A DNA stretch of 11,271 nt from contig CALKWT010000144.1 of NCBI GenBank assembly GCA_938003885.1, positions 1 to 11,271 of the forward strand, in the 5' to 3' direction. A program made the position numbers and the translations under genes. The number at the start of each line of letters is the position of its first letter. Position 1 is the first letter of the stretch. The notes below the pieces were generated by a model. It was not told the DNA's origin and ran no database searches. It saw nothing but the letters and a program-made list of their open reading frames with translations. The stretch comes from an uncultured Balneolaceae bacterium. GTDB lineage: Bacteria > Bacteroidota > Rhodothermia > Balneolales > Balneolaceae. Of this stretch, positions 1 to 7,674 are shown in pieces.

Positions 1-896
1 CTCGCCTCATTCAGATAGGGAATGGCACCGGAGTAATTCCCTTCCGACAGCATCGCCTCCGCCAACGTTTTGGTGGTGGCGTAGGTTGGATTGATATCGT
101 AGAGCTCCCGTGAAATTTCAGCAACACGCTGGGGATTGTTGGTCTGCTCATACAGGCCCAACAGATCGGTCAGCATCTCAATTCTCTCATCTCCTTCCGC
201 TGAAGCGATCCGGGATTCGATAAAATCGATCCGTTCCTGAGGATTTTCAAACAGGGATTGGCGCAATTCGTCCACAGAAGCCATCAGAGCTTCATCGGCA
301 TAGGGTTCAATTCTGTCGATCATTTCAAAGGCCTGATCCCTCTCCCCTTCCTGAGCCAGGCGTGTAAGCAGGACACGGATATAGTACCCTTCTCCCGCCT
401 CTACAAACCGCTCTGTATCCATCTCAAAGGCGTCCGTGTACGCATCGATGATATCGGTAATTTCCACACCCTCTAACCATTCCAGGTTCTCGTGGTAGAA
501 TCGCCCCTGCCTCATCCGCCAATAGAACGTGTCCACTTCCCCTTCATCAAACACCTCATCTACGGTTTCAAAGATCCCGGCCGCCTTCATCAGATACTCC
601 CGTCTCTGCTCCTCATCGGCTGTTCGTTCGGCCATTTCGCTGTAGACCGTATTCATCCGGCGAAGTTGCGTTTCCAGCGAGAAACCATCATACCCCTCAA
701 TTGCGCGGGGCCTACTGGCTACAATCCACTCCCCATAGGTCAGCGCCAGCTCATAATCTCCCGTCCTGTAGGCATCATAAAAAATGGAGTAGGCGTCGAG
801 TGCGGGCATCCCGTACGGGGGAACCCCTGCATCCTGGGCGTAGATAAATCCCCCGGGAACAAATAGTGCCGCGATCAAAATTATTACATTTTTCAT
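1..896 (-). CDS. Secreted TPR-like protein, 5' part (cut by left edge)
   Basis: An open frame runs from an ATG at 896 to the window edge without a stop, giving the first 298 residues. It begins MKNVIILIAALFVPGGFIYA and then QDAG, a Sec signal peptide with probable cleavage after YAQ or YA, so the protein is likely periplasmic or surface-exposed. The rest is acidic and almost wholly helical, with recurring pairs of helices carrying TPR-like spacing of A, G, Y and L/A residues (for example DAYRTGDYELALTYGEWIV near residue 42 and the NPTYATTKTLAEAMLSEGNY stretch near the edge). This suggests a tetratricopeptide scaffold that binds proteins or assembles complexes. No enzymatic motif is visible and the true family is unknown. 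No Shine-Dalgarno sequence precedes the ATG, but the signal peptide fixes the start well. Three palindromes lie 15-66 bases upstream. Confidence is high that it is a gene and moderate that it is a TPR protein. Confidence 0.8.
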   Translation of the reverse strand, partial: MKNVIILIAALFVPGGFIYAQDAGVPPYGMPALDAYSIFYDAYRTGDYELALTYGEWIVASRPRAIEGYDGFSLETQLRRMNTVYSEMAERTADEEQRREYLMKAAGIFETVDEVFDEGEVDTFYWRMRQGRFYHENLEWLEGVEITDIIDAYTDAFEMDTERFVEAGEGYYIRVLLTRLAQEGERDQAFEMIDRIEPYADEALMASVDELRQSLFENPQERIDFIESRIASAEGDERIEMLTDLLGLYEQTNNPQRVAEISRELYDINPTYATTKTLAEAMLSEGNYSGAIPYLNEA

Positions 897-1253
897 AGCT
901 TGAAAGGTTTAGTTCATGGTTCCTCTGAACTGATCAGGGTTGTTGAAACATCCGGTTCAACAGAAACCGTCTACTTCAGGAACGTATAAAAGCAGTTATT
1001 ATTTGAATCCGGAAAACAGCTGCTCTTTCTACACTATCATTTCTTGCGAATAAAAGTTCCCTGAACGGACAATGAACAGGCTATATCTATTTACATTTTC
1101 TTAAAAAAATGATTCGTAGTTTTATCAATGTCTGTTTTCGGGCCCTGTACGACGGTCTCATACGAACCGGGGGAGTTTCACCTGCTATGTTCCAGCCGCA
1201 GCTTTTGGAGAGTATAGCTTGCCGAAAATCCATCTAAACCTAAATTATTTATC
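897..1253. other. Intergenic region between divergent genes
   Basis: This 357-base stretch separates the minus-strand TPR gene from the plus-strand propeller-amidohydrolase gene. It must carry both promoters. Apart from the palindrome cluster at 911-962, nothing is clear: AT-rich patches at about 1081-1120 and 1235-1253 could hold promoter elements, but none matched a consensus well. No ORF with coding character was seen. Confidence 0.5.
911..962 (-). promoter_or_regulatory. Palindrome cluster upstream of the TPR gene (candidate operators or leader hairpins)
   Basis: Three perfect palindromes lie side by side. AGTTCA (911-916) pairs with TGAACT (926-931) across 9 bases. CTGATCAG is at 930-937. 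TGTTGAA (941-947) pairs with TTCAACA (956-962) across 8 bases. The two larger repeats have related half-sites (GTTCA and GTTGAA), and their centres are about 30 bases apart, close to three helical turns. They sit just upstream of the minus-strand ATG at 896, where operators or 5'-leader hairpins would lie. No T-run follows, so they are not terminators. The regulatory role is an inference. Confidence 0.35.
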
Positions 1254-4200
1254 ATGAAATATCTGTTGCTATTCACCCTGTTTAACCTCTTTACGCTGAG
1301 TGGTTTCGCCCAGTCTGACGATAACGAGTGGGATGTCACTCAACACCGTGCAGACTATACAGAGATCAGTTTTGAAACCAATGAAGGAACCTGGATGAAC
1401 CTGGACGTCAGTCCGGACGGAAAGGAGATCGTTTTTGACCTCTTCGGCGATATTTACATCATGCCGGTTACAGGCGGGAAAGCAGAGGTGATTCGTGATG
1501 GCCTCTCTTATGATGTGCAGCCACGGTTTAGCCCCGACGGCTCAAAAATCTCCTTTACCAGTGATGCCGGTGGCGGGGATAATATCTGGGTGATGAACCG
1601 GGACGGATCCGATGCCCGTCAGGTTACCAATGAGAACTTCCGCCCGCCCCACCACGCCTTGTGGACACCGGATGGCGAACACCGGGTGGCCAGGGAGCCC
1701 TTCACCGCTGCCCGCTCCCTGGGTGCCGGTGAACTCTGGATGTACCATATTACCGGCGGGTCGGGTATCCAGCTGGTAGAGCGGATGAATGATCAGCAGG
1801 ATCTGGGGCAGCCTTTCCTCTCACCGGACGGGCGCTACATCTACTACAGCCAGGATGTCTATCCGGGCGGCATGTTTCAGTACAACAAAGACCCCAATAG
1901 CCAGATCTATGTGATCAACCGCTACGACCGCGAGACCGGGGAGACGAACCGGATTACCGGCGGGCCGGGTGGCGCGATGACCCCTACGGTCTCTCCCGAT
2001 GGCAGGAAGCTTGCATTTGTAAAGCGGGTACGGACCAACTCTGTTCTTTTTATCCGCGATCTGGAGACCGGCATTGAGACCCCGGTATATGAGGACCTCA
2101 GTTACGACCAGCAGGAAGCGTGGGCAATTTTCGGGCCCTACACCAATTTCAACTGGACACCCGACGGAGAGCACCTGATCTTCTGGGCGATGGGGAAAAT
2201 CCATAAACTGAACGTGCAGTCCGGAGAGGCGGAAGAGATCCCCTTCACAGCAGAAGTGAATCATCAGCTGGCAGATATTGTACATTTTGAATTTGACCCC
2301 GCGCCAGACACCTTCCGCGCCAAAGCGATTCGCAATGCGGTGACCTCCCCCGACGGCAGCACACTTGTGTTCAATGCAGCGGGTTACCTCTGGACCAAAC
2401 AGCTGCCAGACGGCACGCCTCAGCGGCTTACCAGTGAGGAGAATCTGGAGTTTGAACCTGCCTTCTCGCCCGATGGCAGCACCCTGGCCTACGTGACCTG
2501 GACCGACGGTGAGATGGGTGCGATCAAGACCCTCAACCTGAACCGGCGCAATGCGACACCGCAAGCCATCACCAGCGAAAAAGGGATCTACAGGGAGCCC
2601 GCCTTTTCACCTGACGGACAGACCCTGCTCTTCCGGAAGGAGTCTGGAAACAACCACCAGGGGCACGCCTACACCGTCGACACCGGGCTTTTTACGATTC
2701 CGGTCAGTGGCGGAGAGCCGACTAAAATTTCTGACAGGGGAAGTGCGGCCCGATTCAACGCCGAAGGTGACCGTATTTTCTACCAGGCACGCACAAGCTA
2801 CCGCAGCATGGATCTGAATGGCCAGGACGACCGTCAGCACTTCCGGTCGGAGTATGCGCTTAACTACTCACCCAGCCCTGATAATAAATGGATCGCCTTT
2901 ACTGAACTTTTCAAGGTCTATATCGCTCCGATGCCTCAGACAGGTTCCGAATTGACCCTGAGCTCAAGTACCCGCGCAATTCCGGTCGCCCATGTGGCGA
3001 TGGATGCAGGCTACAATCTGCACTGGACAGCCGACGGCTCGGAGCTGCGCTGGACCCTCGGCGAACAGTACTACTCGGTTTCGCTTAGTGATGCGTTTGA
3101 TTTTCTAAACGGTGAGAGCGAAGCCGACCTGCCGCTGGGTGAAAGCGAAGCTCTCCATATCGGGCTCGACCTGGAGAGTGATAAACCCTCGGGAACAATT
3201 GCGATTACCAACGCCCGGATCATCACCATGAACGGCGATGAGGTGATTCAGAACGGAACCATTGTGATTCATGAAAACAGAATTGAAGCGGTGGGTACAG
3301 CGAGCGAGGTGGACGTTCCGGAAGGAGCCTATGTGATGGATGCCGAAGGTAAAACAGTGATGCCCGGCTTTGTAGATGCCCACGCCCATATCGGTAATTT
3401 CCGAAGCGGCCTGAGCCCGAACCAGCAGTGGGAATATTTTGCCAACCTGGCCTACGGGGTGACAACCGCCCACGACCCCTCCTCCAATACCGAAATGATC
3501 TTCTCTCAGGCGGAGATGGTCCGTACCGGCACCATGGTCGGCCCGCGAATCTTCTCTACGGGAAGAATTCTCTACGGGGCAGAAAATCTGGAGAAAGCGG
3601 TCATCAACAGCCTGGACGATGCGCGCTCAGCCATCCGGCGGACACAGGCCTTCGGGGCGACCTCCGTCAAGAGCTACAACCAGCCGCGAAGGGATCAGCG
3701 TCAGCAGGTCTTGCAGGCTGCCCGCGAACTGGGAGTGAATGTGGTGCCGGAAGGTGGATCTACCTTTACCCACAACATGTCGATGATCCTGGACGGACAC
3801 ACGGGTATTGAGCATAACGTTCCCGTCTTTCCGCTCTACGAGGATGTTCTGAACATCTGGGAAGCGTCCGGCGTGGGCTACACCCCGACCCTGGTGGTCA
3901 ACTACGGAAGCATGACCGGGGAGTACTACTGGTATCAGCACACCAATGTGTGGGAGAAAGAGCGTCTCCTCACCTTTACCCCGCGAACCGTTGTGGATGC
4001 CCGTTCACGTCACCGGATCATGATTCCCGAAGAGGAGTATGAGCGCGGACATTTCCAGAGTGCAGCTGCCGCCAAAGAGCTTCACGACCGCGGAATTCTG
4101 GTCAATATTGGGGCTCACGGACAACTTCAGGGACTGGCAGCCCACTGGGAGCTCTGGATGTTTACCCAGGGGGGCATGAGCAACCATGATGCTCTGAAAG

Positions 4201-4430
4201 TGGCCACCATCAACGGCGCCCGGTATATCGGCATGGGCGACCATATCGGATCGCTGGAAGAGGGCAAACTGGCTGACCTGATTGTGATTGACGGGAACCC
4301 ACTTGCCGATATATACGATACAGAAAATGTGACTCATACCATGGTGAACGGCCGTCTTTTTGACGCTTCGACCATGAATGAGATCGGGAATCACCAGCGG
4401 GAGCGTCTCCCCTTCTGGTGGGAGCGATAA
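1254..4430 (+). CDS. Exported TolB/PD40 propeller-amidohydrolase fusion protein
   Basis: A 1058-residue exported protein. Residues 1-19 form a Sec signal peptide ending in SGFA, followed by QSDD. Residues about 35-630 hold repeated WD40-like (PD40) blades, each with an SPDG or TPDG turn and a following beta strand (SPDGKEIVF, SPDGSKISF, SPDGRKLAF, SPDGSTLVF, SPDGSTLAY, SPDGQTLLF and others), as in TolB and the propellers of S9 peptidases. From about residue 650 an amidohydrolase-superfamily domain follows: ITNARIITMNG, the HxH metal motif DAHAHIG (His710, His712), a candidate carboxylated lysine Lys806 in SVKSYNQ, IEHN (His854), and the C-terminal ADLIVIDGNPL strand. The domain order and length match a known family of secreted TolB-amidohydrolase proteins whose substrates are mostly unknown (prolidase- or imidazolonepropionase-like relatives). 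The usual C-terminal Asp ligand motif is replaced by NIGAHGQ. No Shine-Dalgarno precedes the ATG; the leader is AT-rich. It is single-gene and ends in a strong terminator. Confidence 0.92.
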   Translation: MKYLLLFTLFNLFTLSGFAQSDDNEWDVTQHRADYTEISFETNEGTWMNLDVSPDGKEIVFDLFGDIYIMPVTGGKAEVIRDGLSYDVQPRFSPDGSKISFTSDAGGGDNIWVMNRDGSDARQVTNENFRPPHHALWTPDGEHRVAREPFTAARSLGAGELWMYHITGGSGIQLVERMNDQQDLGQPFLSPDGRYIYYSQDVYPGGMFQYNKDPNSQIYVINRYDRETGETNRITGGPGGAMTPTVSPDGRKLAFVKRVRTNSVLFIRDLETGIETPVYEDLSYDQQEAWAIFGPYTNFNWTPDGEHLIFWAMGKIHKLNVQSGEAEEIPFTAEVNHQLADIVHFEFDPAPDTFRAKAIRNAVTSPDGSTLVFNAAGYLWTKQLPDGTPQRLTSEENLEFEPAFSPDGSTLAYVTWTDGEMGAIKTLNLNRRNATPQAITSEKGIYREPAFSPDGQTLLFRKESGNNHQGHAYTVDTGLFTIPVSGGEPTKISDRGSAARFNAEGDRIFYQARTSYRSMDLNGQDDRQHFRSEYALNYSPSPDNKWIAFTELFKVYIAPMPQTGSELTLSSSTRAIPVAHVAMDAGYNLHWTADGSELRWTLGEQYYSVSLSDAFDFLNGESEADLPLGESEALHIGLDLESDKPSGTIAITNARIITMNGDEVIQNGTIVIHENRIEAVGTASEVDVPEGAYVMDAEGKTVMPGFVDAHAHIGNFRSGLSPNQQWEYFANLAYGVTTAHDPSSNTEMIFSQAEMVRTGTMVGPRIFSTGRILYGAENLEKAVINSLDDARSAIRRTQAFGATSVKSYNQPRRDQRQQVLQAARELGVNVVPEGGSTFTHNMSMILDGHTGIEHNVPVFPLYEDVLNIWEASGVGYTPTLVVNYGSMTGEYYWYQHTNVWEKERLLTFTPRTVVDARSRHRIMIPEEEYERGHFQSAAAAKELHDRGILVNIGAHGQLQGLAAHWELWMFTQGGMSNHDALKVATINGARYIGMGDHIGSLEEGKLADLIVIDGNPLADIYDTENVTHTMVNGRLFDASTMNEIGNHQRERLPFWWER

Positions 4431-4455
4431 GCCGAAGCCTGCGGTTAGATATTAG

Positions 4456-4493
4456 AAGGGTGCCGTCCGGCCGGGATGTGCACCCTTTTTTTT
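4456..4493 (+). terminator. Intrinsic terminator after the propeller-amidohydrolase gene
   Basis: AAGGGTGC (4456-4463) and GCACCCTT (4480-4487) form a perfect 8-bp stem around a 16-base loop that itself contains CCGGCCGG. A run of eight T (4486-4493) follows on the plus strand. It lies 25 bases after the stop of the plus gene. On the minus strand the stem is followed by CTAATATC, not a T-run, so it serves mainly the plus strand; no separate terminator for the convergent NADH dehydrogenase gene was found. Confidence 0.88.
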
Positions 4494-4545
4494 GTCAGAA
4501 ATGCGCACCCGTATAGGAAAGCCTTTGTAACAGGGGCCGTCTGAC

Positions 4546-5931
4546 CTACTCCCCGGCGGGCTGGCTTGCTGCAGTACTCTCTACCTTTTCTGGCCGGGCC
4601 GGTTGTGAGAGCTCAGCCGCTGCCTCCTCAACCCTATGTGACGGGCGGACAATCATGCCCAGGGACTGATCCTGGGTAAAGTAGGCGATGGTCCAGTTCC
4701 ACATCGTTTTGATACGGTTCCGGTAGTTAATCAGCTGAAACAGGTGAATAAAGAGCCAGAGCATCCAGGCAAACCACCCTGTAAAACTTCTGTTCGGTGT
4801 GGTGAGGTCAGCTACGGCCATATTCCTCCCGATAATCGCCATCGACCCTTTATCATTGTACCGGAACGGTTTCAGAGGCTCTCCTTTGGTCATTGCAATG
4901 AAATTTTTACCCAGCTGAATACCTTGCTCCATGGCGACGTTAGCCAGCTGCGGATGGCCTTCCGGAAATTCGCTGTCCGTCTTCTGCAGACAGACATCCC
5001 CCACCGCATAGATGTTATCCGTTCCCTCCACCTGATTGAAATCGTTCACGAGGAGCCGGTTTCCCCTGCTATAACTTTGTTCGGGTATCCCTTTAAACCG
5101 CTGCGCCACAACTCCTGCAGTCCAGATGAGTGTTTTCGTTTCAATGGTATCCCCGTCTTTGAAATAAACCACCTCATCCTTGTAATCCTGCACCATTTTC
5201 CCAAGCATCACTTTCACCCCGATCTTCTCCAGCGCCTTGTAGGTATATTTTTGTGATTTCTCCCTCATCGGGGGAAGGACGGTAGGTGTGGCATCCACAA
5301 GGTAGATCTGAAGTCTGCTCGCTTCAAATTCAGGATAGATTTTCCCGAGGATGTCATTGCGCATCTCTGCAAGCATTCCTGCCACTTCCACTCCTGTCGG
5401 CCCCGCACCCGAAATCACCACATTTCTGTAGGATTCACTGTTGATATCGGGGGCAAGAGCGGCCGCTTCCTCGGTCTTCTGAAGCAGGTAATTTCGCATT
5501 TCAACAGCGTCATCAATCGTCTTCATCGGAAGCCCGTACTTTTTGATATTCTCCATCCCGAAGAAATTACTCACGGTCCCTGTGGCAATGACCAGTGCGT
5601 CGTAGGTCAACTCCCCGGATGTCAAAAGGACGCTGTTGGATTCTGGCCGAACCTCCAGCAGCTCCCCCATACGGAACCGGAGATTCCGGACCCCTTTGAA
5701 CAGACTGCGGAACGGTATGCTGATACTCGATACATCCAGAAATCCTGTTGCAACCTGATAGAGCAGTGGAGGAAAAAAGTTATAATTATTCTTATCTACA
5801 AGTGTAACACGAAGTCCCTCACGATTTTTGAGTTTTTTGGCCAGGTTGATTCCTCCAAAACCCCCGCCAATTATCACAATATGCTTGTCTTGCTTTTCCA
5901 TGTCGGTCTGTTGTCTGTTTCTCGGATTCAT
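4546..5931 (-). CDS. ndh: Type II NADH:quinone oxidoreductase (NDH-2)
   Basis: A single-subunit, non-proton-pumping NADH dehydrogenase: it oxidises NADH through FAD and reduces membrane quinone at the cytoplasmic face. Counting from the ATG at 5931 (461 residues), the FAD-binding motif IGGGFGG is at about 21-27, the NFFPPLLYQVATG stretch near 51-63, and the NAD-binding motif SGAGPTGVE at about 174-182. TLIWTAGV, YAVGD (308-312, second FAD contact) and the quinone-site region ANVAMEQG (about 330-337) follow. The C-terminal hydrophobic and amphipathic segment GWFAWMLWLFIHLFQLINY anchors it to the membrane. A 28-residue polar tail rich in A, E, P and S follows. The start is uncertain: GTG at 5952, ATG at 5931 with AAGGAA nine bases upstream (preferred), or ATG at 5901 without a ribosome site. 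Its 3' end faces the propeller-amidohydrolase gene. Confidence 0.95.
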   Translation of the reverse strand: MNPRNRQQTDMEKQDKHIVIIGGGFGGINLAKKLKNREGLRVTLVDKNNYNFFPPLLYQVATGFLDVSSISIPFRSLFKGVRNLRFRMGELLEVRPESNSVLLTSGELTYDALVIATGTVSNFFGMENIKKYGLPMKTIDDAVEMRNYLLQKTEEAAALAPDINSESYRNVVISGAGPTGVEVAGMLAEMRNDILGKIYPEFEASRLQIYLVDATPTVLPPMREKSQKYTYKALEKIGVKVMLGKMVQDYKDEVVYFKDGDTIETKTLIWTAGVVAQRFKGIPEQSYSRGNRLLVNDFNQVEGTDNIYAVGDVCLQKTDSEFPEGHPQLANVAMEQGIQLGKNFIAMTKGEPLKPFRYNDKGSMAIIGRNMAVADLTTPNRSFTGWFAWMLWLFIHLFQLINYRNRIKTMWNWTIAYFTQDQSLGMIVRPSHRVEEAAAELSQPARPEKVESTAASQPAGE

Positions 5932-5993
5932 GCAGGCCGGTTCCTTCAACACCTCTCTCCGGTTCCCTGTTATCTACACACTTAACTCATTTA

Positions 5994-6024
5994 TATTTAT
6001 ATGTAAACTTAAGCTACAGCCAAA
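5994..6024 (-). promoter_or_regulatory. Candidate promoter of the NDH-2 gene
   Basis: On the minus strand TTTG (6024-6021) is followed after exactly 19 bases by TATAAATA (6001-5994). This fits the Bacteroidota-type -33/-7 layout (TTTG, N19, TAnnTTTG) at the -33 box and the first half of the -7 box; it also reads as a sigma-70-like TTGGCT/TATAAA pair. The surroundings are strikingly AT-rich compared with the genes. The predicted transcript would start near 5987, leaving a leader of about 56 bases before the ATG at 5931. Confidence 0.45.
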
Positions 6025-6187
6025 TCATTCCAATTGATTTATATCACTAAATCATTCTGGTTTCAGAGAATTATTCGAATCCCGGATCGGGGCCTCGTTG
6101 TGCATCCGGAGGGTGCTCTGCCCGTTCATTGTGATGCGTTGACACGGCCGAAACCCTCTGATGAAGGAGAGCTGGCGCTGCAAATAT

Positions 6188-6330
6188 TTTAATTGGCGGG
6201 AATGATTCGCGACGCAAATTTGTATTCTGGTCAGACTGCAGAATGTTGTCAGATCTCTACGGCTAAAAGAGAAGGAGATCATCACTCTCCCCGGAAGTGG
6301 GGAAAGGCTACAGGATGGCTCTCCAACCAT
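6188..6330 (+). pseudogene. Possible decayed Crp/Fnr-type winged-helix remnant
   Basis: In the frame beginning at 6188 the translation reads FNWRE, stop (6203-6205), FATQI, a few unmatched residues, then NVVRSLRLKEKEIITLPGSG. This resembles the C-terminal DNA-binding part of Crp/Fnr-family regulators, where a recognition helix (…ETVVRSLSRLKEKGII…) is followed by a short beta wing. The neighbouring frame (the one beginning at 6193) reads LAGMIRDANLYSGQTAE over the same bases, which resembles the preceding helix, so a frameshift is also possible. An in-frame stop, the absence of any cyclic-nucleotide domain upstream and the short length mean it cannot be functional. It rests on eye-matching only. 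Confidence 0.28.
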
Positions 6331-7674
6331 GAGGCCACCCTTTCACAATGCATGGCCTTGCAGGTGATCGTTCCTTCTGAACAATCCCGACTTATTAATT
6401 ATTTCATTGTGGGTTTCTCCATTTTTCTGCTGATGCCTACCCACATGATGCTCGACACCTATATCTATTTTGCAGTGATCGGATTCTCACTCTTCGGGCT
6501 GGGCCTCGCCTTTTATGCTACACCTTCAACCGATGCAGCCCTCTCCTCCCTCCCTTCTGATCAGGCAGGTAGCGGGTCGGGTATCTATAAGATGGCATCC
6601 TCGCTGGGAGCCTCCTTCGGGGTGGCCATCTCTGCCGGGGTATTTACAGCCCTGAGCGGCGATGACTCCGCAGCACAGTGGCTCGAAGGAGTGATCGCCT
6701 CCCTCACCGCCGGAAACGGCAACCGCGCCATTGGCCTCCGGGCCGATTTTGACGCTCTTCCCATTCAGGAAGACAACGATCTGGAGTACAAAAGTACGGT
6801 CTCGGGAGTCTCCCACCTCTGCGGGCACGATGGCCACACCACGATGCTGCTCGCGGCAGGGAAATACCTGGCAGAAACCAAAAACTTTAACGGAACCGTA
6901 CGGCTCATCTTTCAGCCGGGTGAGGAGACGATGGAAGGCGGCCCGGCCATGATCAAGGATGGGTTGTTTGAACGTTTTCCGGTCGATGCTGTCTACGGTA
7001 TGCACAACATGCCCGGCCTTGAACTGGGCTCCTTCTATTTCTCTTCAGGAGATGTGATGGCTGCCGTGGACAACTGGGAGATTCAAATTACAGGAAAAGG
7101 AGGCCACGGAGCGATGCCGGAACTGAGCATCGACCCGGTGGTGGCGGGTTCTTCCCTGGTGATGGCCCTGCAGACGGTCGTCTCCAGAAATGTAGCCCCT
7201 GCTAACAGCGCCGTTGTGACGGTAGGGGCTTTTCAGTCGGGAGAAGCGGGCAATGTCGTGGCTCAAAGCGCCATCCTCCGGTTATCGATCCGGACCAAGA
7301 CCGATGAGGATCGCACCATGGTACTGAACAACATCCGCCGCCTGACCAAAATGCAGGCAGAAAGCTTCGGGTGCAGCTGGGAGATCCGTGAAGGAGTCCC
7401 CGGGGCGGTGCTGGTTAATGATGAGAAAGAGACCCTGGAAGCGTACGAAATTGCAAAGGAGATGTTTGGCGAGGATCGCACGACCTATCCCGGACCCACC
7501 TTCCTGGGATCGGAGGATTTTGCCTTTATGCTGCAGGAAAAGCCGGGCACCTACTGCTTCCTGGGGAACGGGGATACACCGATGGTTCACCATCCCCAAT
7601 ACACTCTTAATCAGGAGATTCTTCCCCGGGGAGCGGCTTACTGGGTGGCTCTGACAGAACAGCTTCTGAAGTAG
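6202..7674 (+). CDS. Fusion ORF: DHA2 transporter tail joined to N-truncated M20D amidohydrolase (probable deletion remnant)
   Basis: One open frame encodes two unrelated protein parts; residues are counted from the upstream TTG at 6193. Residues about 68-165 are the last membrane segments of a DHA2 efflux transporter. From about 167 the frame is a peptidase M20D amidohydrolase (HipO/N-acyl-amino-acid hydrolase type): GNRAIGLRADFDALPIQE, then the dinuclear metal ligands Cys210 and His212 (HLCGHDGH), Glu245 (QPGEE), His271 (YGMHN) and a C-terminal His466 or His467 (MVHHPQY), plus GSEDFAF. The M20D part has about 327 residues against roughly 390 usually; the first 60-70 (first helices and strands with the HxHPE region) are missing. 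All metal ligands survive, but loss of the domain's first strands and fusion to membrane helices make activity doubtful. Residues before about 66 match nothing. Start candidates are TTG 6193, ATG 6202 and ATG 6352, none with a good ribosome site. The 3' end overlaps rmuC by 68 bp. Confidence 0.75.
   Translation: MIRDANLYSGQTAECCQISTAKREGDHHSPRKWGKATGWLSNHEATLSQCMALQVIVPSEQSRLINYFIVGFSIFLLMPTHMMLDTYIYFAVIGFSLFGLGLAFYATPSTDAALSSLPSDQAGSGSGIYKMASSLGASFGVAISAGVFTALSGDDSAAQWLEGVIASLTAGNGNRAIGLRADFDALPIQEDNDLEYKSTVSGVSHLCGHDGHTTMLLAAGKYLAETKNFNGTVRLIFQPGEETMEGGPAMIKDGLFERFPVDAVYGMHNMPGLELGSFYFSSGDVMAAVDNWEIQITGKGGHGAMPELSIDPVVAGSSLVMALQTVVSRNVAPANSAVVTVGAFQSGEAGNVVAQSAILRLSIRTKTDEDRTMVLNNIRRLTKMQAESFGCSWEIREGVPGAVLVNDEKETLEAYEIAKEMFGEDRTTYPGPTFLGSEDFAFMLQEKPGTYCFLGNGDTPMVHHPQYTLNQEILPRGAAYWVALTEQLLK
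6394..6690 (+). pseudogene. C-terminal fragment of a DHA2-family multidrug transporter
   Basis: The translation YFIVGFSIFLLMP, then a second hydrophobic segment IYFAVIGFSLFGLGLAFYA, then TPSTDAALSSLPSDQAGSGS and GIYKMASSLGASFGVAISAG matches the conserved region around the last four helices of 14-helix MFS exporters (QacA/NorB type), notably the ATPSTDAA and AGSGSGIYKMASSLG signatures. About 330 upstream residues and the final helix are missing, so it is not a working transporter. It is open in the same frame as the following M20D segment. The junction lies near 6688-6696, where GVI could belong to either protein. Confidence 0.7.

Noticed and set aside
258..866. Two plus-strand ORFs at the left end
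   Set aside because: Both are antisense to the TPR-like gene, which has a signal peptide and continuous coding sense from 896 to the edge.
897..1253. Possible small gene, riboswitch or attachment site in the first intergenic region
   Set aside because: No ORF with coding character, no recognisable riboswitch core and no direct repeats were seen; only the palindromes at 911-962 stand out.
1821..2564. Long minus-strand ORF (247 codons) inside the propeller gene
   Set aside because: It is antisense to an unmistakable coding sequence and has no recognisable domain; it is a shadow of the GC-rich third positions of the real gene.
6052..6330. Minus-strand ORF of 92 codons in the region before the transporter fragment
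   Set aside because: Its translation shows no domain, no ribosome site and a Ser/Arg-rich random composition; it lies antisense to the suspected regulator remnant.
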